64,000 nt of DNA from Terriglobales bacterium (GTDB lineage: Bacteria > Acidobacteriota > Terriglobia > Terriglobales > Acidobacteriaceae), in NCBI GenBank assembly GCA_035487355.1, contig DATHMF010000104.1:1-64000 (forward strand), written 5' to 3'. The notes beneath the pieces are model-generated. The model saw only the letters and a program-made list of their open reading frames with translations. It was not told the origin of the DNA and did not search any database. Positions 51,593 through 60,700 of the stretch are shown here, piece after piece. The first letter of the stretch is position 1; each line of letters begins with the position of its first letter. Position numbers and translations under genes: made by a program.

Positions 51593-52333
51593 TTACCGCA
51601 GCGTGTCTGCTGTTTTCTCAAGCTGTTTGGCGCGATCAAAATCCTGACGGGCGCGATCATTTTGTTTGAGTTTTTTGTACGCCATTCCACGGTGCCTGTA
51701 GGAATCAGCATCATTGGGATCCAAGCTAATGGCCTGGTCGTAGTCCTGAATAGCGCGTTGGTATTGCTTGAGAGCAACGTACACGTTGCCACGGTTGTCA
51801 TAGGTATCAGTCGGTTTGGGATCCAGGCTAACGGCCTGGTCGTAGTCCTGAATGGCACGCTCATATTGCTTGAGCTTGGCATAGGCCGCGCCACGGTTGT
51901 TGTAGGCCTCGTGGTCATTGGGATGCAAATGAATAGCCTGATCGTAGTCCTCAATAGCGCGTTTATATTGTTCGAGCTCGATGTAAGCGACGCCACGGTG
52001 CTCGTAGGCATCAGCATTGTTGGGATCTAAACGAATGGCCTGGTCGTAATCTTCAATAGCACGCTCATCTTGCCCGAGATCCAAGTAGGCGAGGCCGCGG
52101 TCGTAATAGCCCACAGCGTTATTGGGCTCCAGGCGAATGGCTTGATCATAATCTTCAATAGCTTGATCATAGTGCCCCATCTGGAGGTACACATTGCCAC
52201 TGTCAACGTATTCGCCAGCTTCAGTGGTATGGAATTCCATCTGCTCGGGCGTGTTCAGGTATATAAAAAGCTTCATCAGGCCGGCAACAACGGCAAGAGC
52301 AGCGAGAATGATACGTAGGTTCCCTTTGTTCAT
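51593..52333 (-). CDS. Membrane-anchored TPR protein, first gene of TPR operon
   Basis: A 246-residue protein with an N-terminal hydrophobic anchor or signal (LRIILAALAVVAGLMKLFIY) and six 34-residue TPR units of very regular sequence (YDRGLAYLDLGQDERAIEDY; YEHRGVAYIELEQYKRAIED; YNNRGAAYAKLKQYERAIQD and so on), ending RARQDFDRAKQLEKTADTLR. The near-identity of successive units implies recent expansion. GCAGGAG precedes the ATG by about seven bases. Site 3 of the 31-bp motif is 61 bp upstream, so this gene probably begins its own transcript, separate from sigma and anti-sigma. Confidence 0.88.
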   Translation of the reverse strand: MNKGNLRIILAALAVVAGLMKLFIYLNTPEQMEFHTTEAGEYVDSGNVYLQMGHYDQAIEDYDQAIRLEPNNAVGYYDRGLAYLDLGQDERAIEDYDQAIRLDPNNADAYEHRGVAYIELEQYKRAIEDYDQAIHLHPNDHEAYNNRGAAYAKLKQYERAIQDYDQAVSLDPKPTDTYDNRGNVYVALKQYQRAIQDYDQAISLDPNDADSYRHRGMAYKKLKQNDRARQDFDRAKQLEKTADTLR

Positions 52334-52394
52334 GGATTAACTCCTGCTTCGATCTCGGGCGAGAGTGCTAAGCGGAACTGGCGCCGCTCAGTGA

Positions 52395-52425
52395 GCAAAG
52401 TGGGGAAAAGCGGGGAATTATCCCA
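52395..52425 (-). promoter_or_regulatory. 31-bp locus motif, site 3
   Basis: Minus-strand sequence begins TGGGATAATTCC and ends TTTTCCCCACTTTGC. It lies between the anti-sigma stop and the first TPR gene, with GAAAAAATC about 10 bases upstream. The same spacing and sequence recur at sites 1 and 2, all in front of minus-strand genes. Confidence 0.65.
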
Positions 52426-52458
52426 GCGGGTTAAGATTTTTTCAGGAAAAGTTGCAGA

Positions 52459-53343
52459 CTACTGCTTAATCTTCACACGAAAGGGATAAATGCGAGAGAT
52501 GGCACTGCCTGCCTCGCGGGAGCGGCCTTCCAGCGTAAGAAGATAATCGCCATCGTGCAAGAGATTGAAGGGCACGCTGATACCCAGCGCGTTTGACGAC
52601 ACAGGCGCAAGATTGCCCAGTTGCCACAAGACCCGTCCATGGGAATCAGCCAACGTGGCGCGATAGTTTCGTAAATCCTGCAGATCGTCTCGATCCACTG
52701 AGAGTACGACCCACTGTGATGACCGTGAAATCACAACCTGGTTGACCGGTTCAGAATCGTTGAGATCCCCTCCCCTTACGGTCACTAATGCGAATATGGA
52801 TGCCACGGCCGGCAGCCCCGCAGCAGATTGCCCCCCCGCAGTTTGTTCCCCTGAAGTATGTTCTGAAGACGCGTTGGTGTTGCTGGCGACAGCCGTAGCT
52901 CCGCCTGTCCTGGGCGACGATGCCGGGTGTGGTTCGGGAAGCGGTTTCGCCGATTCCGCGCTGGCCTGGGGTTCGTATGCACTTGGATGCGAAGCCGCTG
53001 CCGCTCTTGCCTGGCTAAGTTCAGCGTGCGCAAGGCGCAGCTCCCTGATTAAGAAAAAGCTTGGTACTACGAAGATAACAGCACATGCGGCCACCGCAAC
53101 CAGGGCCGGGCGCCAATTGAATACGGCCAACCATCCCGGTCCGGTGGCGAGATGCGGTTTGATCGCATCTTCTGCAGCCACCGTCTTGAACGCCTGTCTG
53201 AAGTCTTGCGTGGTCTCCAACTGCTCCTGGCACTGGGGACAATCCACAAAATGCTCTTCAAAGCTCACGCACTCTTCGGATGAGAGCTTTCCCATCCCGT
53301 ATCGAGCGATGATGTTGTGCTCGTCTATGTAGGAATGGTCCAT
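52459..53343 (-). CDS. Transmembrane zinc-finger anti-sigma factor
   Basis: A 294-residue protein. Residues ~8-45 form a zf-HC2 anti-sigma domain: HNIIARYGMGKLSSEECVSF, then H31-F-V-D-C35-P-Q-C38. One membrane helix follows (LVAVAACAVIFVVPSFFLI, ~81-99), then a long Ala/Ser/Pro/Gly-rich linker (~110-190) and a C-terminal beta-sandwich-like domain (~195-294; WVVLSVDRDDLQDLRNYRAT, HDGDYLLTLEGRSREAG). The topology puts the zinc finger in the cytoplasm, where it can hold the sigma factor, and the linker and sensor outside the membrane. The start at 53343 is chosen over 53403 because the domain then begins directly. It is 80 bp downstream of the sigma gene. Confidence 0.88.
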   Translation of the reverse strand: MDHSYIDEHNIIARYGMGKLSSEECVSFEEHFVDCPQCQEQLETTQDFRQAFKTVAAEDAIKPHLATGPGWLAVFNWRPALVAVAACAVIFVVPSFFLIRELRLAHAELSQARAAAASHPSAYEPQASAESAKPLPEPHPASSPRTGGATAVASNTNASSEHTSGEQTAGGQSAAGLPAVASIFALVTVRGGDLNDSEPVNQVVISRSSQWVVLSVDRDDLQDLRNYRATLADSHGRVLWQLGNLAPVSSNALGISVPFNLLHDGDYLLTLEGRSREAGSAISRIYPFRVKIKQ

Positions 53344-53423
53344 GCTATGGAGCCCCCTCTTCTGGCTCTTGCTCACATTCATAAGGTGTGGACAAGAATT
53401 CATTTATCTCAACCTGATATGCG

Positions 53424-54011
53424 CTATTTTTTGATGGTCTGTTCACACAGCTCCCTGAAGCGCTCGCGTGCGCGATAAAGTACCCGGTTGAAATGCAGGC
53501 TGCTCAAGCCAAGATCGGCGCAAATCTGGTCTTTTTCTTCTTCGGCGATGTAAAACCTGTAGAGCACCTCACGGTCCCTTTCCGATTTCAACTCTTTCAA
53601 TACCTGCCGGATGGCCTTGGCTTTCTCTTTCTGCAATAGCAGGCTGAGCTGATCGGGGGCAGGGTCGGGAAGTGGCCGGGTGGCTTCCATATCCTCCAGC
53701 GTTTCACGCCGCGCTGCCTGGCGGAAATAATCAATCGCCAGGTTTCGCGCCAGGCTGCAAACGAATCCGGAGAGCCTTTCCGCTTCGCGCAAATCTCCTC
53801 GCCTGACTTTTTCCAGTACCAGCCGAAAGGTTTCCTGACAGAGGTCCTCGGTAACAGAAGGGTCTTTGACAATCCGCCGAACGATAATTGTCACGCCCCG
53901 CGTGTAGCGGCAAACCAACTCCTCTTCTGCGCTTGGCTCGCCGGCCAGGATTCTTCTTACCAGATCTGCTGGTTGCTCATTCCCCGCGGCAGTAGCTTCG
54001 GCAAATGTCAT
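53424..54011 (-). CDS. ECF-family RNA polymerase sigma factor
   Basis: A 195-residue group IV sigma factor. Region 2 spans ~25-95 (EEELVCRYTRGVTIIVRRIV; SVTEDLCQETFRLVLEKVRR; SGFVCSLARNLAIDYFRQAA, which carries the -10 recognition helix) and region 4 ~130-185 (VLKELKSERDREVLYRFYIA; DQICADLGLSSLHFNRVLYR), with the -35 recognition helix last. The ATG at 54011 overlaps the stop of the upstream CHAT gene as ATGA, so it is preferred to the GTG at 54017 and implies translational coupling. The anti-sigma gene follows. Together they form a standard sigma/anti-sigma pair placed under the expression of a CHAT protease. Confidence 0.93.
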   Translation of the reverse strand: MTFAEATAAGNEQPADLVRRILAGEPSAEEELVCRYTRGVTIIVRRIVKDPSVTEDLCQETFRLVLEKVRRGDLREAERLSGFVCSLARNLAIDYFRQAARRETLEDMEATRPLPDPAPDQLSLLLQKEKAKAIRQVLKELKSERDREVLYRFYIAEEEKDQICADLGLSSLHFNRVLYRARERFRELCEQTIKK

Positions 54012-57000
54012 TTCCACTCGCCCTGCAGCGTGAACCCGGCCCAGTAGTACGGGGCCGACCAGCGCTTTTCTTTCGACAAGGTTATCTGGGCCTTGCGCAA
54101 GGCAGCTGCCGGCGGCAAGCTCTCAACCAGCATGGCTGTATAAAACTGCTTCATCAGCTCTGCCGTGGCGCGGTCGGGCACTCGCCACAGACTTGCTACC
54201 ACGCGGGGCGCGCCTGCATACATGAATGCACGCGTCAGGCCAACCAGGCCTTCACCTTGAATCCGGTGCCCCAGGGCGGTTTCGCAGGCGCTGAGCACAA
54301 CCAAATCAGCCGGCAGGTTCAAATTGTAGATGTCTTGCAGGTCGAGAAAACCGTTCTGCGGCTCTCCTTGCAGGTTCACCAGTGACAACACAAGACCTGA
54401 TAACTCAGGGTGCGTGCTGTTCACCAGTCCGTGCGTGGCAAAGTGCACGATTCGATATTGCGCCAAAGTTGGACTGGTTGCCGTGGCCCGGCTGGCGTCA
54501 AAATCCAGGGCCTCCAAGGCTTGTCCGGCCTGGGTTACTGCGAGAATGCTTTTCGCTTCCTGACGTGTGCTCAATAGACGAGGCAGGTAAAGCGTACCTT
54601 TGGCGGTCATGCCCAGGTCAGCAGCCGAGCGGGTCAACAGGTCGGCTGTGGAATCTTCGACGATTGCCGGCTGCGTTCCAGTCGCGACCGTGCTGTTTTC
54701 ATTTTTCGCGGGATCTTTTTTCCGGAGATCATTAGGGGCTGCCGGTTTTAGCCGCTCGTCATTGCTGTCGAAGACCGGATCAGCCAGTACCGCAACCTGT
54801 TTGGGCGCTCGTGTTCGCGTCTCGGTTTCTTTGCGCAATACTGCGAGCGTCGAAGCCGAAGGTAGATTAACAATTTCATGCTCGGCAATCAGAGGCGCTC
54901 CCTGAGAAGTTCGCAGCGCGGCAAAGGGGACATATTGCAGTGCGCCATCAGCGATGATCACCAGCCGTTTTTTCCCCAGGCGCTCAGCGACCGCACCCAG
55001 CAAAGTGCGGCTTAAAGCTACCGTGGATTCATAGCCGGTTGCAGGGCTGTTGACACTCAACTCTTCGTAGGCGCGACGGGTGGCCTCTTCGATCTCGGTG
55101 CTCTTCGGAAGCGGATAGACAGCGAGGGAATCCTGCGTTACCGCGAACACGTAGCTGCGCTCATCGCCCAGAGAATACGCCAGCAGCAGTGTATCGCCAT
55201 CGAGCAACTGCTGAACTTCTTTGGTGCTCAGCGAGTGTGGCTGGGTCAAGGAGGTGTAAGCCGGGCTGCTTGCCCGGATTTGTTCCCTGGTATCTTTCTG
55301 CTGGGCCAGAAGCTTTTCGATCTCCTGGTTGACGGCTGCTGCCTGCTCATCGCTATGCGGGCCGCTCAGCAAACGGATGCGGCCGTTGAATTTGGCGGTG
55401 AGATCGGCTGCAAGTGACCGCTCCCGCTCGAGCAATGCAGCGTCTACGCCGCGGTGAACATCAATATGCGCTTCGGCCAGCATCTCGAGCATGGTCCGCG
55501 CCCGCGAACGCTCCAGCACTTGAAAGGCCTGCTCCGGCTGCTTCTGGCGGATGAGCAGATCAATGTAGTCCTGATAACAACCAAGATATTGCGCACGAAA
55601 GTTGGAGCGAACATCTTCGGAGCCACCGAGATGAGCGGCCTGACCTTCCAGGGCGGTTAGAGCCTTCTCGAAGAGCGGCAGGGCAGCGTCGATTTGCTGC
55701 TTGCGCAGCATGAGACGAGCCAAAGCCGCTAAAGTCTCGGCATAGTCTTTATTTTCAGGCGCCAGTTTTTCCCAAATTGGTAAAACCTGGCGATAATATT
55801 CTTCTGCTTTCGCCATGTCCCCACGATCTCGAGCTACACCTCCAAGGACGGTGAGGGTCTCTGCCAAAGTAAGGCTGTCGGGAGCCTGTTTTTGCTTGAT
55901 GGCTAAAGCCTGGCGGCCATATTCCTCCGCCTTCGCCAAGTCTCTGCGATCCCAAGCCACCGTACCAAGATTACTGAGACTGGTCGCCACATCGAGGCTG
56001 TCTGGAGCCAGCTTCTGCCGGATGTCTAAAGCGCGACGGTGATACTCTTCTGCCTTGTTCAGGTCGGCGCGTTCCCAGGCCACATCTCCCAGGTTATTGA
56101 GAACGGATGCAACCTCAAGGCTGCCGGGCGCCAACTTTTCCCGGATCTCTAAGGCTTGATCGAAGTATTCCTGTGCCTTCGTCAGATCGCCGCGGTTCTC
56201 GACCACCAGACCCAGGTTATTGAGGTTCACGGCAACTTCGAGGCTGCTGGGAGCAAGTTTTTTCTGGATGGCTATAGCTTGGAGGCCATATTCCTCCGCC
56301 TTGGCGAGATTGCCACGGCGCCAGGTTAGGCTACCCAGGTTGGTGAGACTGGCGGCAACATCCAGACTGCCGGGGTTCAGTTTTTCTCTGATCTCTAACG
56401 ACTGGTTGAAATACTCTTCTGCAGTGGCCAGATCGCCGCGCTTCCAGGCTACGGTGCCCAGATTACTGAGACTGGTGGCGACATCCAGACTGCCGGGAGC
56501 GAGTTTCTGCCGGATGGCCAGGCTTTGTTGGTAGTAATTCCCGGTTGCGGCGAGGTCGCCATGACTCCACGCTACGGTACCCAGGTTGTTCAGGCTATCG
56601 GCAACATCCAGACTGTCTGGGGCGAGCTTTGTTCGTATGTCTAAGGCTTGATCGAAGTATTCCTTGGCATGGGTCAGATCACCGTGACGGCGGGCGAGAA
56701 GACCAAGATTGTTAAGGCTCTTTGCCAGATTGAGGCTGCCGGGAGCGAGCTTTTGTTGGATTGCCTGCGCCTGGGAATAGTACTTTTCAGCGCCGGTCAG
56801 ATCACCGTGCTGCAAAGCCGAAAGACCCATGCCATCGAAGGTCTCTGCCAAAAGCATACTTTCAGGACTCAGCTTTTGGTTTTCCTCTGCGGCTTGCTGA
56901 AAGTATTTCTCTGCGTTGGCCCAATCGCGTTGCTGGCGGAAGGCCTCGGCCCAGGCTTGCAGCAGATCTCCCTTAATCTTCGGGCCCGCATCTGCGGCCT

Positions 57001-57616
57001 GTGCAATTACTTCTTCATAGGCGGCATTGGTTTCTTTCCACTGATGCCCTCCTGCGAGTGCGTTTGCCGCGTGGAAAAGCAGCCACAGATGCAACCACGC
57101 AGGCGCAGAATGATCTACCTGGCTCGCAGCCGATCGCCAGCGCTCAGCGGCTTCGGTTAGTTTGCCGGTTTTGGCCAGATCACGGCCTTCCTGGTAAAGC
57201 GAAATAAGATTTGAGGGAAGATTCGGCCGGGTCTTGAGGCCCCAGGCACCGGGCGTAAGCACCCATGTATGTTTCTCGGTTCCACGCAAACCTTCGAGCG
57301 TGATGGTCCCACGCGGAGCCTGTTCGATTTCAATTTGGGAAACATCAAATGGCGATGCGATTTCACCCTTGGCATCACCCCGGACCCAGCGCAGCAGGAG
57401 ATCGCCTGCCTGCACCCCTGCTTTTTCAGCGGAAGAATTCTCCGTGATTTTTTCGACCACGGCTCCTGGGTTGTGGTCGCTGGAAGCGGAGGCGGTCTTT
57501 ATTTTTTCTTGTGCCTGCGACCGTAACGGGTAGAGCAGAGTCACACTCAGAGAGAATGTGACAATAAATCGGTTTAAAACTGTATCTCGATACATCGTAT
57601 GTGAATGGAACCGCAC
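54008..57616 (-). CDS. Secreted PDZ-TPR-CHAT protein 1 (caspase-like)
   Basis: A 1202-residue protein. A signal peptide (FIVTFSLSVTLLYPLRSQA) points to the periplasm; ATG at 57595 is an alternative start. Residues ~45-120 are a PDZ domain (AVVEKITENSSAEKAGVQAG, DLLLRWVRGDA). About ten 42-residue TPR units of the kinesin-light-chain type cover ~250-690 (SLNNLGLLARRHGDLTHAKE and similar). The C-terminal ~330 residues are a CHAT domain, a clan CD caspase-like fold, with the catalytic His1062 in VHFATHG and Cys1111 in VVLSACETALG. Both are present, so proteolysis is plausible; the substrate is unknown. The gene is coupled to the ECF sigma gene downstream. Confidence 0.92.
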   Translation of the reverse strand: MRFHSHTMYRDTVLNRFIVTFSLSVTLLYPLRSQAQEKIKTASASSDHNPGAVVEKITENSSAEKAGVQAGDLLLRWVRGDAKGEIASPFDVSQIEIEQAPRGTITLEGLRGTEKHTWVLTPGAWGLKTRPNLPSNLISLYQEGRDLAKTGKLTEAAERWRSAASQVDHSAPAWLHLWLLFHAANALAGGHQWKETNAAYEEVIAQAADAGPKIKGDLLQAWAEAFRQQRDWANAEKYFQQAAEENQKLSPESMLLAETFDGMGLSALQHGDLTGAEKYYSQAQAIQQKLAPGSLNLAKSLNNLGLLARRHGDLTHAKEYFDQALDIRTKLAPDSLDVADSLNNLGTVAWSHGDLAATGNYYQQSLAIRQKLAPGSLDVATSLSNLGTVAWKRGDLATAEEYFNQSLEIREKLNPGSLDVAASLTNLGSLTWRRGNLAKAEEYGLQAIAIQKKLAPSSLEVAVNLNNLGLVVENRGDLTKAQEYFDQALEIREKLAPGSLEVASVLNNLGDVAWERADLNKAEEYHRRALDIRQKLAPDSLDVATSLSNLGTVAWDRRDLAKAEEYGRQALAIKQKQAPDSLTLAETLTVLGGVARDRGDMAKAEEYYRQVLPIWEKLAPENKDYAETLAALARLMLRKQQIDAALPLFEKALTALEGQAAHLGGSEDVRSNFRAQYLGCYQDYIDLLIRQKQPEQAFQVLERSRARTMLEMLAEAHIDVHRGVDAALLERERSLAADLTAKFNGRIRLLSGPHSDEQAAAVNQEIEKLLAQQKDTREQIRASSPAYTSLTQPHSLSTKEVQQLLDGDTLLLAYSLGDERSYVFAVTQDSLAVYPLPKSTEIEEATRRAYEELSVNSPATGYESTVALSRTLLGAVAERLGKKRLVIIADGALQYVPFAALRTSQGAPLIAEHEIVNLPSASTLAVLRKETETRTRAPKQVAVLADPVFDSNDERLKPAAPNDLRKKDPAKNENSTVATGTQPAIVEDSTADLLTRSAADLGMTAKGTLYLPRLLSTRQEAKSILAVTQAGQALEALDFDASRATATSPTLAQYRIVHFATHGLVNSTHPELSGLVLSLVNLQGEPQNGFLDLQDIYNLNLPADLVVLSACETALGHRIQGEGLVGLTRAFMYAGAPRVVASLWRVPDRATAELMKQFYTAMLVESLPPAAALRKAQITLSKEKRWSAPYYWAGFTLQGEWK

Positions 57617-57617
57617 T

Positions 57618-57639
57618 CTGAGATGCGAGGTATTCTCAG
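57618..57639. promoter_or_regulatory. Inverted repeat upstream of CHAT gene 1
   Basis: CTGAGA-N10-TCTCAG, flanked by GGAAC and GTTCC-like bases, lies directly upstream of the first start codon. Its position suggests an operator or an mRNA hairpin over the translation start. The 164-bp gap between the two CHAT genes also contains AGCAC-AA-GTGCT at 57725-57736. Confidence 0.35.
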
Positions 57640-57780
57640 TTCCGACTCCTTAATTTCCACTAGGTTTTATTGATTGGCCAGGAGAACAATATTATACCTG
57701 CAAAGAATCCCGGGTTCCTCGGCAAGCACAAGTGCTAACTGCTATGAAATGGAAGCGCTTGTGGAAGGTGTTCGTGGACG

Positions 57781-60700
57781 TTATTTCCACTCGCCCTGCA
57801 ACGTGAACCCGGCCCAGTAGTACGGCGCTGACCAGCGCTTTTCTTTTGACAAAGTTACCTGGGCTTTACGCAGGGCGGCGGCCGGCCGCAGGCCCTCGCC
57901 CAGCATTGCCGCATAGAACTGTTTCATCAGTTCGGATGTGGCGCGGTCCGGTACCCGCCACAAACTTGCTACCACGCGAGGCGCGCCGGCATACATGAAT
58001 GCGCGTGTCATACCTACCAGGCCTTCTCCCTGGATCTGCTGTCCCAGGCCGGTCTCGCAGGCGCTGAGCACTACCAAATCTGCCGGCAAATTCAAATTGT
58101 AGATATCCTGCAGGTCGAGAAAACCGTTCTGCGGCTTTCCCTGCTGATTCACGAGCGACAACACCAGGCCTGATAGCTCGGGATGCGTGCTGTTCAACAG
58201 TCCGTGCGTGGCAAAGTGCACGATTCGATATTGCGCCAGAGTCGGACTGATCGCGGTTGCGCGGCTGGCATCAAAATCCAGCGCTGCCAAGCCTTGGCCG
58301 GGTGGTGCTGCCGCCAGAATGCTTTTCGCCTCTTGTCTTGTGCTGAGCAGCCGAGGAAGATAAATTACGCCCTTCGTCATCAGGCCCATATCAGTGGCCG
58401 AGCGGGTCAACAGGTCGGTTGCGGAATCATCGGCTGCTGCTGCAGCGTTGCTTTCGTTTTGTGAAGAATCTTTTTTCTGGGGATCGTTGGGTGTTCCAGG
58501 CTTCAGGCGCTCGTCGTTGCTGTCGAAGACCGGATCAGCCAATACGGCAACCTGTTTGGGCGCTGGTGCACGCGTCTCGGTTTCTTTGCGCAACACTGCC
58601 AGCGTAGATGCCGAAGGCAGATTTACGATCTCGTGGCCGGCAATCAGCAGCCCTCCCTGAGGAGTCCGCAGCGCGCCAAAGGGGACGTATTGCAGTGCCC
58701 CATCGGCCACAATCACCAGGCGTTTTTTGCCCAGGCGCTCAGCGGCGGCATCCAGTAACATGCGGCTGAGGGCCGTCGTGGATTTATGACTCGCCACCGG
58801 ATTATTGATGCTTAATTCCTTATAGGCGAGGCGGGCAGCTGTTTCAATTTGGGAACGCTTCGGCAGAGGATAAGCGTCGAGCGAGTCTCGCGTCAGCGCA
58901 AATAAGTAACTGCGCTCCTGGCCGAGAGAGTAGGCCAACAACAGCGTGTCATCATCGAGTAACTGCTGAGCTTGTGTAGCGCTGAGAGGTTGTGGCTGAG
59001 TCAGGGCGGCATAGCTGGGACTGCTGACCAGGATCTGTTCTTCCAGATCTTTCTGCGCGGCGAGAAGTTTTTCAATTTCCTGGCTGATGGCTGCTATCTG
59101 CTGGTCAGTATGTTTGTAACCCAGCAGCCGGATGCGGCGATCATATTTGGCCGAGATGTCGCCCTGGAGCGAACGTGCTCGTTCGAGCAGCGCGGCATCC
59201 ACGCCTTTGTGAACATCAATGTGGGTCTCGGCCAGCATTTCGAGCAGAGTCCGAGCCCGGGAGCGCTCGAGCACCTGAAAAGCCATTTCGGGCCGCTTCT
59301 GGCGGATGAGCAGATCAATGTAATCCTGATAGTAGCTGAGATATTTAGCGCGGAAGTTTGAGCGGACATCCTCTGAACCTCCAAGATGAGCCGTCTGACC
59401 TTCCAGCGCATTCAAGGCCTGTTCGAACAGTGGTGCGGCCGCATCGAGTTCGCCTTTGCGCAGCATGATCCCGGCCAGGTCCGCCAATACCGCGGCGTAC
59501 TCTTTGCTTTCGGGAGCCAGCTTTGCCTCGATGGCGCGCACTTGGCGGTAGTCATCCTCCGCCTGGGTGAGATCACCTCGATCGCGAAGCAGATCCGCAA
59601 GATTATTGAGGCCATCGGCAACATCGAGGCTACCGGGGGCAAGTTTTTGCCTGATTTCCAGGGACTGGCGATAGTACTCCTCAGCCTTCTTAACATCGCC
59701 GCGAGCTCGAACCACAACGCCCAGATCGCTGAGAGAGACGGCGAAATCGAGACTTCCCGGGGCCAGCTTCTCCTTGATGGCAAGGGATTGGCGGTGGTAA
59801 TCCTCTGACTTGGCCAGATCTCCTGATCTGTAGGCTATATTGCCAAGGCTATTGAAGGTTGATGACAAAGTCAGGCTGTTGGGAGCCTGCTTCTGCTTGA
59901 TAGCCAGAGCACGCTGGCTGTATTTCTCCGCCTTCGCCAATTCACCGCGATTCTCGGCCACAATTGCCAGGTTATTAAGGCTAGAAGCAACCAGGAGACT
60001 ATCCGGGGCCAGCTTTTCCCGGATGGCCAGCGCTTGCAGGTTATACTCCTCCGCTTTGACCAGATCGCGGCGGACTGAGGCCACGATCGCCAGGTTGCTG
60101 AGGCTTCGTGCAACCTCGAGGCTGCCGGGAGCAAGTTTCTCTTCGATCGCCAAAGCTTTGCTGTGGTATTCCTCCGCCTTCGCCAGATCGCCGCGATTCC
60201 AGGCCACCAGACCGAGGTTATCGAGATTTGCGGAAACATCCAGGCTTTCGGGCGACAATTTCTCCCGTATAGCCAGGGACTGGAGGTAGAATTGCTCCGC
60301 TTTATCGATCTCCCCGCGGCTTTGCGCCACGTTGCCCAGGTTAATCAGGCTTCCCGCGAGATCGAGGCTGCCGGGAGCAAGCTTCTCGCGGATCACGAAG
60401 GCCTGACGAAAGAAGTCCTCTGCTTTAGCCAGATCGCCTCGAGCCTTTGCAACATTGCCAAGACCGTTGAAGCTCTTCGCCAGGGGAAGGCTGGCTGGGG
60501 CCAGTTTTTGCTGGATCTCAATGGCCTGTAGAAAATACTTTTCAGCAGTCGTCAAGTCACCACGCGAGGTGACGGAATAACCAGTGCGATCCAGGGTATC
60601 TGCGAAGGTCAAACTGGTAGCGCTTAGTTTTTGACTTTCTTCGGCCGCCTGCTGGTAGTACTTGTCCGCATTGACCCAATCGGCCCGTTGCCGGAATGTA

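Noticed and set aside
47800..52330. Periodic DNA repeats that could suggest a CRISPR array
   Set aside because: The ~102-bp period is that of 34-codon TPR units in open frames; there are no constant repeats with unique spacers and no cas genes.
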